A DNA stretch of 64,000 nt from Paucibacter sp. TC2R-5. GTDB lineage: Bacteria; Pseudomonadota; Gammaproteobacteria; Burkholderiales; Burkholderiaceae_C. The notes beneath the pieces are model-generated. The model worked only from the letters and a program-made list of their open reading frames with translations. It did not search any database and was not told where the DNA came from. The stretch spans positions 318,804 to 382,803 of the forward strand of contig NZ_JAJIRQ010000004.1 of assembly GCF_025717605.1 (NCBI RefSeq), in the 5' to 3' direction. This document shows, in pieces, positions 36,665 to 46,063 of this stretch. The position numbers were made by a program, and so were the translations under genes. Within the stretch, counting starts at the first letter, position 1; each line of letters begins with the position of its first letter.

Positions 36665-37557
36665 TAGGTAAGTCCTTCAATTTCTAAATTGCAGGCGCTG
36701 TAGGTTTGAAACTCCACAACGATGGAGAAATCTCGGTAAAAGCCAAAAACAATCAGCGCCTGGTATTGCGCGCCAGGCGAGCCGATCCAGACACAAGGGG
36801 TGGCACGCAAGGCCCCGATCAGCTGCTGGACCTTGCTGACCTGCGCAGTGGGCAGGCTCAAAGACACCGACATGCGCTTGCTGTAGGCCCGCTTCACGAA
36901 TGTGGTGATCCCGAAGGCATCGGTGTCCTTGCGGCTGTAGTCGATGACGCCAATCCTTGCGCCAGGGCGTGTGTCGCCCAGCTCATAGACAGTGCCGACC
37001 ACCAGCCCGCCGCAAGCCACCGACCCGCCGCCGGTGATGCTCACGATGACGCGTGCGTTGATGTAGGGCGGCAAGTCGGTCAACACCAGTTCGGTGAGCG
37101 GGTTGAACGCCTCCCACACGTACTGATACCAATCAGCGATCAACGTACCGTCCAGCTGCACGGTTTGGTTGTAGACCGTAGCGCCGCCTGGGCCATCGGT
37201 CACCGTCACCGTCGCGGCACCGCCGACGAGTGCCAGCAAGGCCACGCTGTTGACATAGCCGGGCGCCAAGGTCACATTGAGCGGGCTGGCCAGGACCGTA
37301 GCGGTGCTGATTTGCTGATCAAAGCAGGCCCAGCGGTTGGTAGGCCCTACGTCCAGCCACCAGGTGGCGTTACTGTCGGGTGCATGCCCGGTATTGGCGG
37401 CTTGCAAGCTTTCATAAATGCGGTGCGTGCTGGCCAGGATGACACGCGCCCCGAGCGCGTAGGCCGTGCCAGCGCCCCAGGCCGGGTAGTCGTTCTCAGG
37501 CGCGGTGCTGCTGACCAGAATCGCGTCAGTTACGGCAATAGGCTTGATGACTTTCAT
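36664..37557 (-). CDS. Distal tail protein with ChiC-like segment
   Basis: This 297-residue protein overlaps the tape-measure gene by four bases and the fibre gene by one. The N-terminal AWGAGTAYALGARVILASTHRIYESLQ segment resembles carbohydrate-binding or virion-attachment modules that contain a W-x-x-G-x-x-Y motif. The rest is beta-rich. By position it is a distal tail or tail-hub adaptor. No enzymatic motif was recognised. Confidence 0.6.
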   Translation of the reverse strand: MKVIKPIAVTDAILVSSTAPENDYPAWGAGTAYALGARVILASTHRIYESLQAANTGHAPDSNATWWLDVGPTNRWACFDQQISTATVLASPLNVTLAPGYVNSVALLALVGGAATVTVTDGPGGATVYNQTVQLDGTLIADWYQYVWEAFNPLTELVLTDLPPYINARVIVSITGGGSVACGGLVVGTVYELGDTRPGARIGVIDYSRKDTDAFGITTFVKRAYSKRMSVSLSLPTAQVSKVQQLIGALRATPCVWIGSPGAQYQALIVFGFYRDFSIVVEFQTYSACNLEIEGLT

Positions 37558-40500
37558 ATGGACGGCATCGTGATCAAGCCATTCGGGCCTTCCAGGCGAG
37601 CCAGAATGCGGGCAGTGGCTTGCGTGGCCTCGGCGATGGAGATCAGACCGCGCTCGGTGGAGTCGCGCAGCGCCCTGATTTCCGCCGCGTAGGCCACCGC
37701 TGCCAGGTCTTGCGCCGTCATCGCCTTGGTGCCCGGCCCAGTGGGGTCATCGATCTTGACGCGCCGGTCAATCACCAGCGCCAAGCCGGTGATGGCATCG
37801 GTCAGTGGCGCATTGGCAAAGTCAACTTTGCCGCTGAGCAGCAGCGAGCTGTTCGCCTTGCCCGCGATCGCGTCGATCAGCGTGCGCTCGCCAGCGGTCA
37901 GCGCCGAGCTATCAAGCAGGGTCTTGACGGTCTTGGCCACGGTTTGATCTGCCTGCACAAGCATCAAATACTGCTCTTGCGTCAGCGCACCCACACTGAT
38001 GGCGGACTGGATGACACGCGACACCGTGGTATCGGTGGCCAGCAAGGCGGCGCGATCGGTCGCCGAGAGCTGACCCGCAAATGCAGCGCTCAGGCCAATG
38101 GAGCGGGCGCCGGTGGTCTCAGCGTTGACCAGCAGCGCTTTGAGCGCATCGGGCACGTTGGCGGCCATGATGCCGCTGACGGTCACTGCGTAACTGCCTT
38201 CACGCGCCAGGATCACGCGCTTGATTTCGTCGGGCAGATTGGAGTCTGTGGTGATCTGCAAGGTGGCGCGGATTTCACCCAAGGCCGTGCCGAAGGCCTT
38301 GGCCAGCGCACCGCCGGCCTGCGTGTTGTCATCCAACACGTCCAGCTTTTGCAGCATCGTCACTTGCCATGCCACCACGGCCGGCAAGGCCTGCAACTGC
38401 ACGGCGATGCGCGAGGTCTCGCGGGCCAGGGCCACAGGGTCGCTGGCAGCATTGCGGGCCGCTTCTATCAGCGCCTTGGCGCTGCCCACCACGCGCCCGC
38501 TGGCGTCGGCATCGCCGCCCTGGGCGGCGCTGAGATCAGCGTTGTAGGTGGCGCGAGCCGTGCTCAGGCCCGCGCCGGCAGTGCTGCCCAGCAGCTCAGC
38601 GATAAAGCTGGCGATGCCTTGGCCCGCGCTGGCCAGCTTGTTGAATGCGGCATCGGCCGCATCGGCAACTTTGGCAAACCCGTCTGACAAGGCGAGCACC
38701 TGGCCCAGCATCTTGCGGCCGGCGTCGCTGCTCGCGTCGATGCCGCGCACCAGGTCCACAAAGGCCGTGCGGGTGCTGGGCATCGCCAAGCCCAGTTTGG
38801 CAAAGTCAGCCCGCACGCCCGCAGTGACGCCGGCCAGGCGTTCAGCATCGGACAAGAAGTTGTCGCTGAAGCTCTTGAGCGCGCTTTGCAAGCCTTCCAG
38901 ACCACCTGCGCCGCGTAACAAGCTGCTGCTGACCGCATCCCCCTTTACGCCGATCTGGCTCAGCGAGGTGCGCGCAGCAAGCAGCGACTTGTAAGTGTCA
39001 GCCAGCTCGGTCGCCGTGCCGTCCATCACAGACATGATCTCGCCCAGCCCTGACAACTTGCCGCCCATCAGGCGCTGGAAGATATTGCCCGTGCCGGCAA
39101 TGCGCTCGCTGGCCAGCACGCTCTGGCGCAGCAGCTCGGCACCCACATCGCCCTGCTTGTTGACGATCGCCGCAAAGTCCACCGCTTTGAGCCCCAAACG
39201 CTCCAGCGCATCTTTGGCCACCTCGACGCCCGAGGCGACACGGGCGACGGTTTGCAAGTAACCCTCCCCCACTTTCTGGAACTGATCCAGGCCGGGCAGC
39301 GCCGCATGGGCGATGTTGTCGCCAGCTGCACCGAGCACGGCGCTGAGTTTTTCTTGAATCTGCGCGCCGCTCAGGCCGGCCAGGTCAATCTTGCCGATAT
39401 CGACCACGAAGCCATTGAGACGCGACTGCACTTCGCCCAGCGCCAAGCCCAGCGGCCCGGCCGCAGCCAGGGCCGTGTCGGCGAAGCTTTTGAAGATCAG
39501 GCCCAGCTGCTGCTCCAGCTCCGCACCGGCAGGCGTCAGCTTGCTGCCGCTGCTGCTGCCATACGTGATGCCCAGGAACTTGTCCTTGGTCTTGGTGTCG
39601 GTGTAGTAACTGGCATCAAAGCCACCCGCAGCAATGGCCGCCAGTGACTGCGGTGCGGCGCTGATGCCGTTGCCGGTGATGCTTGTTTTGCTGCCAAACA
39701 AGCCGCCCAGCAAATTGCCCACCAAGGGCACGCCAGCAAGCACTTGGCCTAGGGCATTGGACTTGAAGCCGGTCTGCACCCCGGCAGCCGCAGCGTCAAG
39801 CCCGCCGGTGCGCAAAATCAGGTTGGTCAGCCCGCCAATGCTGGATTCAATCGCGCGCAAGGATTGCAGCATTTGAGCGCTGTAGCGCATGGTCAGCGTG
39901 TCCACCTCGCGCAGCGCTTCGATGCTTTTGGCGATGGACTCGCTCTTGCCGCCCGCGTCTCCAAACACCGTGCCGGTGCCGGTGTTCGTCACGGCCGCGC
40001 CACCGCCACCGCCCGAGAAGGCACCGCCCAGCACGGCGGCGATGGCGACACCCGCTGCAGCCATGCCCCAGGGACCAAGCGCCGACATGAAGCTCATGAA
40101 CACGCCGGGCACCTTGGCCGCGTTGCGAGCTGTTTCACCGGCCACCACCGCCGAGGTCTCAACAGCCTGGCCAGCCACGGCCGCTGTGGCCACTGTGCCG
40201 ATCAAGCCGGCTTTGGTGAGCGCGCTTTGCACCGCCAAGCCCAGCTCGATCGCGCGGAAGCCTCGCTCGGCGATCTCCATGGTCTTGTAGCCCTTGGAGC
40301 CTTCGTTGAAGAAGCCCTTGGCGGCGCCGGCCAGCGTGCCGTAGCCATTGATTTGCGCCTTGAAGTTCTTGGCGTCGATCTGCGCAAGCAGGGTCGCATC
40401 GCTGCCGGCATCCAGGCGGGCTTTGTTGTAAGCCTCTTGGGCCGCGATCAGTGCGCTAAAGCCGGTGACGAAAGCGCTCAGCGACTGGCTGGCTTTGTCG

Positions 40501-42470
40501 AACCCTTCCGCCACTTGACCGCCGATGTTTCCATCGAGGTAAGCGCGGGCGTCTTTGCGGCCAGTCAGCTCAGCCAGCTCGCGGCGCGACTTTATCTCGG
40601 CTTCGATGGCTGCGGCTTGCTCGGCGTTGCCATTGGCGCGCGCCTTGTCGGCCTGGTCTTGCAGGCGCGCGACGTGCACCACCTCCAGCGCTTGCGCGAG
40701 CGAGATGTGCTGCGCGGCCACAATGCGCAGCGCTTGCTCTTCGTCTTGCATGCCTTGCACGGTCGCGGCGACCGAAAGCGCGCTGGTGATCGCCGCTTCA
40801 GCCAGGCTGGCATTGAACTTGTCGGTTTCCTCGGTGGCCTTTCTGCGGGCCTCTTTCCATGCGTGATCAACGGCCGCGCTTCGCTCTTCGGCGATGGCCA
40901 GGGCGAAAGCCGCATTGGCGGCGTCGTTCATGCCAGGGATGCTGGCGTTGATGGCGTAAGCAGCGCTGGCGCGGTATTCATTCGCCTTTCGCTGCGCCTC
41001 CGTCCAGCCGTTCTCGGTGGCGATGGCTTTAGCGGTTAGGGAGGCGGCCTCTTCCATGGCCTTTTCCCATACCTTGGCGGCATCTTGCTCGGCCGCAAAG
41101 GCATTGCCCGGCTTAGAGTCTCCCCCGCCCTTACCGCCAGTCAACACGGGCTTGGTGGCCAGTAGCGCGGCGTCTCTGGCCGCTTGGTCGGCGCCGCCAC
41201 CGCGCTCGAAGAGTGCCAGCCGAACCTTGCGCTCGGCACGGGCCTTGATTTCTGCCTCGACCGCGCCTTGGTATTTGCCGAGGTTCTTGTAGATGCCAGC
41301 GATGTCGGCGTTGTAGCCTGCATCGAGTGCGGCCTGCTCGGCGTCGAACTGCGCCTTGATCGCATCGCGGCCTTTGCCGCCAGTCAACTGGCTGTCGGCC
41401 ACCAGCGCGGCTTGCCGGCGCAGATAAAGCGAGCCCGAGTTGTAAATGCCTTCGAACTCTCGCTTAACGCCCCGGGCGCTGGACCAAACAAGGTTCAGCC
41501 CTTCGCCTGCCACGGCAACGGCGCGCGCCACCGTGTCGGCCCACTCAGGCCACGCTTCGCTGTTGGATTTAAGGATTTCAGACACCGAGGTCAGGCCAAT
41601 GTCCAGGCCCTTCAAGGTCTCATTCGTCTGCGGGCTGTTGTTCAGGGCGAGCAACAGGCCCGTCCAGGCCGAGGAGAGGCGGTTCATATTGGCCTGCACG
41701 CTGTCAGCCGCAGCCGCCACGCTGCCAGCCATGTCGGTGCGCATCTGCGCTGCAAAGCGGGGCAAGAAAACATCGGTGGCCACTTGGCCTTGCTCCAGCA
41801 TCTTGCCGAGCTCGCCGGTCGTGACGCCCATCGCGCGAGCCGCCGTCTGGAATGCGCCCGGTAAGCGCTCCCCGAGCTGGCCCCTCAATTCTTCGGACGC
41901 CACAGTACCTTTGCTGATCATTTGTCCTATGGCCAGCAAAACACCAGATGTGTCTTCGGCGCTCAAGCCCATGACGGTGCTGGCTTTGGCAACCGCATCA
42001 AACACGCTGCGCACACCCTCACCTTCAAGGCCGGTATTTTTGGCAGATGCTGCGACTTTTGCGAAGCCGTCGCCAGCGCTTTTGAGGTCAAGCCCCAACT
42101 CGCGCACCTTGGCCCGCAGAAACTCGCTGTTGTCGGCAAAAGCTTTGCCGCTGCCGCTGGCAAACTCCAGGGTGCGGTTCATCTTGTCCACTGCCAAAGC
42201 GGCGGCATTGGCTTCCTTGGATAAGCTCGCAACCGTGCCCACCAAAGCCAAGAAACCCAGACTAGCTTTGACCGTCTGTTCCAAGGCTTGCAACTGCTGG
42301 CTGATGCTCTGAACGCCACGGCTCGCAGCACCCATGCCCCTATTGGCGTTTTCGCCAGCTCTTTGCGCACTATCGCCAAAGGCTTGAGCGCTGGCGCCTG
42401 CGCTATTCAGGCCAGTGTTGACGGCAGCGGTGCCGGAAATACTCAGTTTGACTGCAACTTCAGTCGCCAT
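37554..42470 (-). CDS. Tail tape-measure protein
   Basis: At 1638 residues this is the largest gene of the window. It is alanine-rich and mostly helical with long coiled stretches, and holds the tape-measure core (FRELRGQLGERLPGAFQTAARAMG-like SEELRGQLGERLPGAF, TTGELGKMLEQGQ) near residue 200. A hydrophobic block at about residues 820-850 (MAAAGVAIAAVLGGAF) probably enters the host membrane. Length should set a tail of about 240 nm by the usual 0.15 nm per residue, which fits a long flexible tail. Confidence 0.92.
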   Translation of the reverse strand: MATEVAVKLSISGTAAVNTGLNSAGASAQAFGDSAQRAGENANRGMGAASRGVQSISQQLQALEQTVKASLGFLALVGTVASLSKEANAAALAVDKMNRTLEFASGSGKAFADNSEFLRAKVRELGLDLKSAGDGFAKVAASAKNTGLEGEGVRSVFDAVAKASTVMGLSAEDTSGVLLAIGQMISKGTVASEELRGQLGERLPGAFQTAARAMGVTTGELGKMLEQGQVATDVFLPRFAAQMRTDMAGSVAAAADSVQANMNRLSSAWTGLLLALNNSPQTNETLKGLDIGLTSVSEILKSNSEAWPEWADTVARAVAVAGEGLNLVWSSARGVKREFEGIYNSGSLYLRRQAALVADSQLTGGKGRDAIKAQFDAEQAALDAGYNADIAGIYKNLGKYQGAVEAEIKARAERKVRLALFERGGGADQAARDAALLATKPVLTGGKGGGDSKPGNAFAAEQDAAKVWEKAMEEAASLTAKAIATENGWTEAQRKANEYRASAAYAINASIPGMNDAANAAFALAIAEERSAAVDHAWKEARRKATEETDKFNASLAEAAITSALSVAATVQGMQDEEQALRIVAAQHISLAQALEVVHVARLQDQADKARANGNAEQAAAIEAEIKSRRELAELTGRKDARAYLDGNIGGQVAEGFDKASQSLSAFVTGFSALIAAQEAYNKARLDAGSDATLLAQIDAKNFKAQINGYGTLAGAAKGFFNEGSKGYKTMEIAERGFRAIELGLAVQSALTKAGLIGTVATAAVAGQAVETSAVVAGETARNAAKVPGVFMSFMSALGPWGMAAAGVAIAAVLGGAFSGGGGGAAVTNTGTGTVFGDAGGKSESIAKSIEALREVDTLTMRYSAQMLQSLRAIESSIGGLTNLILRTGGLDAAAAGVQTGFKSNALGQVLAGVPLVGNLLGGLFGSKTSITGNGISAAPQSLAAIAAGGFDASYYTDTKTKDKFLGITYGSSSGSKLTPAGAELEQQLGLIFKSFADTALAAAGPLGLALGEVQSRLNGFVVDIGKIDLAGLSGAQIQEKLSAVLGAAGDNIAHAALPGLDQFQKVGEGYLQTVARVASGVEVAKDALERLGLKAVDFAAIVNKQGDVGAELLRQSVLASERIAGTGNIFQRLMGGKLSGLGEIMSVMDGTATELADTYKSLLAARTSLSQIGVKGDAVSSSLLRGAGGLEGLQSALKSFSDNFLSDAERLAGVTAGVRADFAKLGLAMPSTRTAFVDLVRGIDASSDAGRKMLGQVLALSDGFAKVADAADAAFNKLASAGQGIASFIAELLGSTAGAGLSTARATYNADLSAAQGGDADASGRVVGSAKALIEAARNAASDPVALARETSRIAVQLQALPAVVAWQVTMLQKLDVLDDNTQAGGALAKAFGTALGEIRATLQITTDSNLPDEIKRVILAREGSYAVTVSGIMAANVPDALKALLVNAETTGARSIGLSAAFAGQLSATDRAALLATDTTVSRVIQSAISVGALTQEQYLMLVQADQTVAKTVKTLLDSSALTAGERTLIDAIAGKANSSLLLSGKVDFANAPLTDAITGLALVIDRRVKIDDPTGPGTKAMTAQDLAAVAYAAEIRALRDSTERGLISIAEATQATARILARLEGPNGLITMPSI

Positions 42471-42487
42471 AGCGCATACTCCGGCTC

Positions 42488-42760
42488 ATGTTCGAAACTG
42501 CCTTCTTATTGATCAGCATTGCGGGCGTCTTTGCATTTGCTCCCCGCGTCGGAGCAGCGAAGGCTTGGCCAGGTGGTGCGTTTCCTTGGGTCTCGCCGGC
42601 CTTGCATGTGTCGGACTGGACGCTCGCGGGCACCGTGTTCGTCATGGTGCCGATGACGTATTTCAACTTGCATTCGCCGCTTTGGCTGCTCGGCCTGCTT
42701 ACGGGAAGTTTTTCACTGTGGGTGGTTTGGGCATGGCTTGTATCGGCTTGGCGCGCCTGA
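42488..42760 (+). CDS. Small membrane protein on the opposite strand (possible moron)
   Basis: A 90-residue open frame runs against the phage operon, in the gap between the tail chaperones and the tape-measure gene. It is strongly hydrophobic with about three membrane spans (MFETAFLLISIAGVFAF, WTLAGTVFVMVPMTYFNL, LWLLGLLTGSFSLWVVWAWL). No clear ribosome site is seen, which lowers confidence. The opposite frame shows no plausible gene. Genes inserted here are often lysogenic conversion or superinfection-exclusion functions. Confidence 0.5.
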   Translation: MFETAFLLISIAGVFAFAPRVGAAKAWPGGAFPWVSPALHVSDWTLAGTVFVMVPMTYFNLHSPLWLLGLLTGSFSLWVVWAWLVSAWRA

Positions 42761-42778
42761 AGCTTCGCTCGGCTGGCG

Positions 42779-43128
42779 TTACTTTTCACGCATTTCAGCC
42801 CACCCCTGTAGCGCGCCACGCTCCATTGCCTGCAACTGCAAAAACCGCAGCTTTGGCCGCATGACGCGCTTGATGCGCATGAGGGCCTCAACGCCGGCAT
42901 AGTCAAGCCCCGTTGGCCCTGCCATGCTGACCTGCCATTGCGTTTGCACTTGCATCCACAACTCGAACGCGGGCACATGCTCAGGCCACAAGTAATACGG
43001 CTCATCGACAGGAACAACGACCTCGGCCTTGAGGCCAAAGGCAGCAAGCGCGTCGTCGACATCAGCTGCAGCTTCATCGTTGTGGCTTTTGAGTTCGCCG
43101 CGTGCCCACAGCCGCGCGGCCTCACTTA
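42779..43128 (-). CDS. Tail assembly chaperone extension (DUF1799-like, made by -1 frameshift)
   Basis: This frame lacks its own good start and begins in-frame at the slippery site AAAAAAC, continuing LSEAARLWARGELKSHNDE for 116 residues. It resembles the DUF1799 second tail chaperone of siphoviruses. With the upstream gene it gives a fusion of about 239 residues, like lambda G-T. It ends 18 codons-free 308 bases before the tape-measure start. Confidence 0.8.
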
Positions 43129-43497
43129 GTTTTTTGCTTTCTCCGCCAAGCTGTCCGCTTGCACAACAGCGCGTAGATAGGCATTCAAAATCAGCTGCTC
43201 TATGCCCACCAGCGACAACATGCAGTCGAAGGCCTCGGCCGTGAACTCTGCCATTTCGCCGGAGCCGTTTTGCACCAGCCTTTGACCACGCCAACCGACG
43301 ATCTGCTGTTGCAACAGATCCTTTGTGGGCAGATCGGTATCATTCATGGCGGCACGCAGGGCTGCTTGGTCCATGCGTTTTGCGCGCAGATGAAAGAAGA
43401 ACTCGGTCTTCTTGCCGATCTGGTTTTGATCACTGTCGGAGGTGCTGAACTTGATCGGCAATTCGATTACAGGGGCGACGGTGAGGGTGTAAGACAT
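43126..43497 (-). CDS. Tail assembly chaperone
   Basis: This 123-residue protein (MSYTLTVAPVIELPIKFSTSD, then helical to AEKAKN) lies between the tail tube and tape-measure genes, the fixed place of tail assembly chaperones, which coat the tape-measure protein before the tube forms. It ends at a TAA that overlaps the slippery heptamer, so a fraction of ribosomes should shift into the DUF1799-like frame. Confidence 0.82.
   Translation of the reverse strand: MSYTLTVAPVIELPIKFSTSDSDQNQIGKKTEFFFHLRAKRMDQAALRAAMNDTDLPTKDLLQQQIVGWRGQRLVQNGSGEMAEFTAEAFDCMLSLVGIEQLILNAYLRAVVQADSLAEKAKN
43129..43135 (-). other. -1 ribosomal frameshift site (AAAAAAC)
   Basis: The zero-frame codons GCA AAA AAC TAA place the heptamer A AAA AAC just before the stop codon. 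A -1 shift reads on into CTA AGT GAG GCC (LSEA). The overlap of the stop with the shifted frame matches the X XXY YYZ rule. Confidence 0.88.
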
Positions 43498-43578
43498 AGC
43501 GATTGAATTGGTTTTTAGTGAAAAGTGTCGAAGTCAGTAACGCCGTAACTGAGCGTTTTTAGTTGTAATGAGTGAGGC

Positions 43579-44550
43579 CTATTGCGTCACGATGCGCAGT
43601 TCGTCATTGCCCGCGCCACCTGCCGAGGGCACCAAGCGCAGGTCATACCCGCACAGCGCCGAGCCGTTGAGTTCCACGGTCGTTGGGCTGATCAACTGGA
43701 CCGCCGGAGCGTGCAGGATGATCTTGTTGCCGGCCGCCAGGCCGATGGTCAGCGCCAAGCTTTGCGTGGTGTTGGCTTTGACGGTGGCCATGAAGGTGAC
43801 AGCCTGGGCGGCGGTAAGGTCCAAGTCGACATGGCCGGTCATTGCACGATCGGTGATGTCCACCCGCTCCGAGCTCAACAGCGGCGTGTAACTGACCTGG
43901 TTGCCAAACTGAATCTCCAGACCCGTGCTGGGGTAGATAACACCGCTGGCGATGGCGCCGAGCGAATAGGTGGCGCCCAGGGTGATGTCCACAACATTGG
44001 CCTTTGTCATGGCTGGCGGCGTCTTCCACGGCGTCATCGTGGGGGATGCATTGGCGACGGCACTGACGCCACCGTCCAAGCCGATGAACTCAAACTTCAA
44101 GACGGGCCGCTCGCCCACTTTGGCGCTCAGCGAACAAGTGCCCATCGCGCCCAGCAGCTTGTGCAGCACGCCGTCCAGGTGGTAGTAGATCGTCAAGGTC
44201 TTGAGCAGCGTGGACACCGGCGTGTACTCGACACGGTTTGGCGTAGCCAGTAGCGCCTCGGCCATCGCGCAGCCAATCAGCAAATCACCCCAAGCCGGCG
44301 CCGTAGCCGCCGTGCCTGAGCCGGCCAACTCGACCGTGAACGCGCACTTGACAGAAGCAGGCCCGGTCAGCTGTTCAGCACCGCCAAAGTAGCCGCGCGT
44401 CAAAGCGCGATCAATGTTTTTGGCATCCAGCGGCGTGATGCTCATGTCACTGATCAAGACAGCATCAGCCGCGCCGGTGGGCGCAGCATCGGTGCCAGGC
44501 GTAACTTCGACCTTGGCCAAAATGACGGTGTTGCGGATATAGCGGGCCAT
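43579..44550 (-). CDS. Phage tail tube protein
   Basis: This 323-residue protein has the MARYIRNTVILAKVEVTPGTDAAPTGA start typical of siphophage major tail tube proteins and a mostly beta composition. It is followed downstream by the chaperones and tape-measure gene. A tube protein without a contractile sheath gene nearby is the main argument for a flexible non-contractile tail. Confidence 0.82.
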   Translation of the reverse strand: MARYIRNTVILAKVEVTPGTDAAPTGAADAVLISDMSITPLDAKNIDRALTRGYFGGAEQLTGPASVKCAFTVELAGSGTAATAPAWGDLLIGCAMAEALLATPNRVEYTPVSTLLKTLTIYYHLDGVLHKLLGAMGTCSLSAKVGERPVLKFEFIGLDGGVSAVANASPTMTPWKTPPAMTKANVVDITLGATYSLGAIASGVIYPSTGLEIQFGNQVSYTPLLSSERVDITDRAMTGHVDLDLTAAQAVTFMATVKANTTQSLALTIGLAAGNKIILHAPAVQLISPTTVELNGSALCGYDLRLVPSAGGAGNDELRIVTQ

Positions 44551-44629
44551 GCGGGCCTCCTGTTTCTAAATTAATGGGGTGCTGGTATGCGCCGCGTTAG
44601 GCCGCTGGCGCAGTTGCGGGCGCTGCTGC

Positions 44630-44851
44630 TTACGCGGCATCAGGCCCAGGCTCATTGGCCACCCAAGCACCCGGCGCGGCCGAGTCCCAGCGCCAAGAGC
44701 CGCCGCCCGGCGGATTCGAGGTGGGTTCCAGCACCTCGGGGCTCGTGGGCAGCTCGGCGGCGCTGGAAGCCACGCCGGCTGCAGCGTTTGGCTCAGTGCC
44801 AGGCTGACCCGATGCAGTAACGCCGGGAAGGTCTTTATTCGTCTTGGCCAT
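44630..44851 (-). CDS. Small proline/alanine-rich phage protein
   Basis: This 73-residue protein (MAKTNKDLPGVTASGQPGTEP, ending PGPDAA) is low in complexity and rich in Pro, Ala and Gly. It lies between the Gp37-like tail-terminator gene and the tail tube gene. No domain is recognised; the position suggests a minor head-tail joining factor. Confidence 0.5.
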   Translation of the reverse strand: MAKTNKDLPGVTASGQPGTEPNAAAGVASSAAELPTSPEVLEPTSNPPGGGSWRWDSAAPGAWVANEPGPDAA

Positions 44852-44854
44852 GGT

Positions 44855-45274
44855 TCAAATCCTGTAATCAGTTTTCACACGAAACTCGTCTGTCCACCAG
44901 AGCTGCTGGTTTTCAAACCTCAAAATTCGCCCTGACGTGAAGCTCACTGGCTCGCCGTTGCTGGCGTCAGGCACCCAGCCCATCAGCGCTGCACGCAGGG
45001 CGATGCGCTTGGCCGCCAGGTCGGCAGCGGCTGCCGTGCCGGTGGCGTCGCGCAAATTGCTGATCACCAGCACCACGCCAAACTCCTGCGCGATGCGCTG
45101 GTGATGCACACCCAGCATGTCCGGCCCCTCGGCCGACTCCGCCAAGGGCAGGCAGTAGGCCGCTGGCGCCACCGAGGTGCTGGCGATGGCGGCATCCAAG
45201 TCGGCCACCCCACTGATCAGCACAAAGCCGGTCAGTTGTGCCTTGAGGCGGGCAATGATGGGCGTCATGTCCAT
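44855..45274 (-). CDS. Gp37-like tail terminator protein
   Basis: This 139-residue protein (MDMTPIIARLKAQLTGFVLISG, VLVISNLRD, then RALRAALMGW and a C-terminal WWTDEFRVKTDYRI) matches the pattern of Mu Gp37/DUF1834-like tail terminators, which close the end of the tail tube. It follows the DUF1320 gene by 12 bases. Confidence 0.72.
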   Translation of the reverse strand: MDMTPIIARLKAQLTGFVLISGVADLDAAIASTSVAPAAYCLPLAESAEGPDMLGVHHQRIAQEFGVVLVISNLRDATGTAAAADLAAKRIALRAALMGWVPDASNGEPVSFTSGRILRFENQQLWWTDEFRVKTDYRI

Positions 45275-45286
45275 ATCAAGGACACC

Positions 45287-45718
45287 TCATTGCGGCGGCG
45301 CAAACCGGTCCAGCAGCGCACTGCCGAACTGCTGCGCTGGCGCCCGCACGGCCACCGCTTGCGCGCCAGCGGCTGGCGCCAGCAGCGCAGCCGTGGGCAG
45401 CGCGATCGCGCCGCTGCCAATCTTGTCCAGCACCGCCACCGCCTCTTTGTAGCGATTGCGCACCTGCTCGGTTGCTCGCAGGTCGGCCAAATAGTAACGC
45501 GCCAAATCAGCAGCCACTCTCACCAGCACGGCCGGCACACTGCCCAGGGGCAGCGAATAGCGCACAGCCAAGCGGGTGTCAATGTCGGCATCTGCGTCAG
45601 CCAGGGCTCGCGCCACCGTCACCACATTGATCGTGACGCCGGCCGTCGGGTCGGTCAGTTGCGCCAGCTCTTGGGAGCCGAAGCGATCAACGAGGTCTTG
45701 TTGGGTGGCGTAGGTCAT
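45287..45718 (-). CDS. DUF1320 head-tail connector (Mu gp36-like)
   Basis: This 143-residue protein begins MTYATQQDLVDRFGSQELAQLTDP, the hallmark of DUF1320 proteins, and continues with VARALADADADIDTRLAVRYSLPL and an arginine/tyrosine-rich helix (DLARYYLADLRATEQVRNRY). Family members sit at the head-tail connector. The gene order capsid, gp35-like, gp36, gp37 is the Mu order. Confidence 0.88.
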   Translation of the reverse strand: MTYATQQDLVDRFGSQELAQLTDPTAGVTINVVTVARALADADADIDTRLAVRYSLPLGSVPAVLVRVAADLARYYLADLRATEQVRNRYKEAVAVLDKIGSGAIALPTAALLAPAAGAQAVAVRAPAQQFGSALLDRFAPPQ

Positions 45719-45724
45719 GGCAAG

Positions 45725-46051
45725 TTACTTGCGGGCTGGCTTTGGCTTTGTTTCTGAGGCTGGCTGCGACTCAGGCGCAGCCACAGGCTCGGACGCAGGC
45801 GCAGGCTCAGGCTCAGATTCGGGCTTGGGCAAAGGCGCAGGCTCGCGCGCGGGCACCTCGCCCCCGGACTCTGCCGAGGCAAGCTGGGCCACCAGCTCAA
45901 CGCGCGGTGGCGCTTCCTGGGCAGCGCCGATGGCGAGCAGTTCGCCCGCACCGCGCAAACTAATCCCGTGGTCCCGAGGCTCGAATTCGTCGCCCGGCTC
46001 CAAAGTCATGTCAGCCGCCACGCGTATGGCTTCAATTGCAATCAAGCGCAT
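45725..46051 (-). CDS. Gp35-like small head protein with Pro/Glu-rich tail
   Basis: This 108-residue protein has a short compact N-terminus (MRLIAIEAIRVAADMTLEPGDEFEPR) and a low-complexity tail of PEP/PAP repeats (AREPAPLPKPESEPEPAPASEP) encoded by repeat-like DNA. By position between the capsid and DUF1320 it matches Mu gp35. The tail is probably disordered. Confidence 0.6.
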   Translation of the reverse strand: MRLIAIEAIRVAADMTLEPGDEFEPRDHGISLRGAGELLAIGAAQEAPPRVELVAQLASAESGGEVPAREPAPLPKPESEPEPAPASEPVAAPESQPASETKPKPARK

Positions 46052-46063
46052 TTGGCAGCTCCC

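Noticed and set aside
42460-43125. Minus-strand 221-codon frame in the tail chaperone/tape-measure gap
   Set aside because: Its sequence is Arg/Ser/Cys-rich and overlaps the real chaperone frame and the plus-strand membrane frame; no domain or ribosome site.
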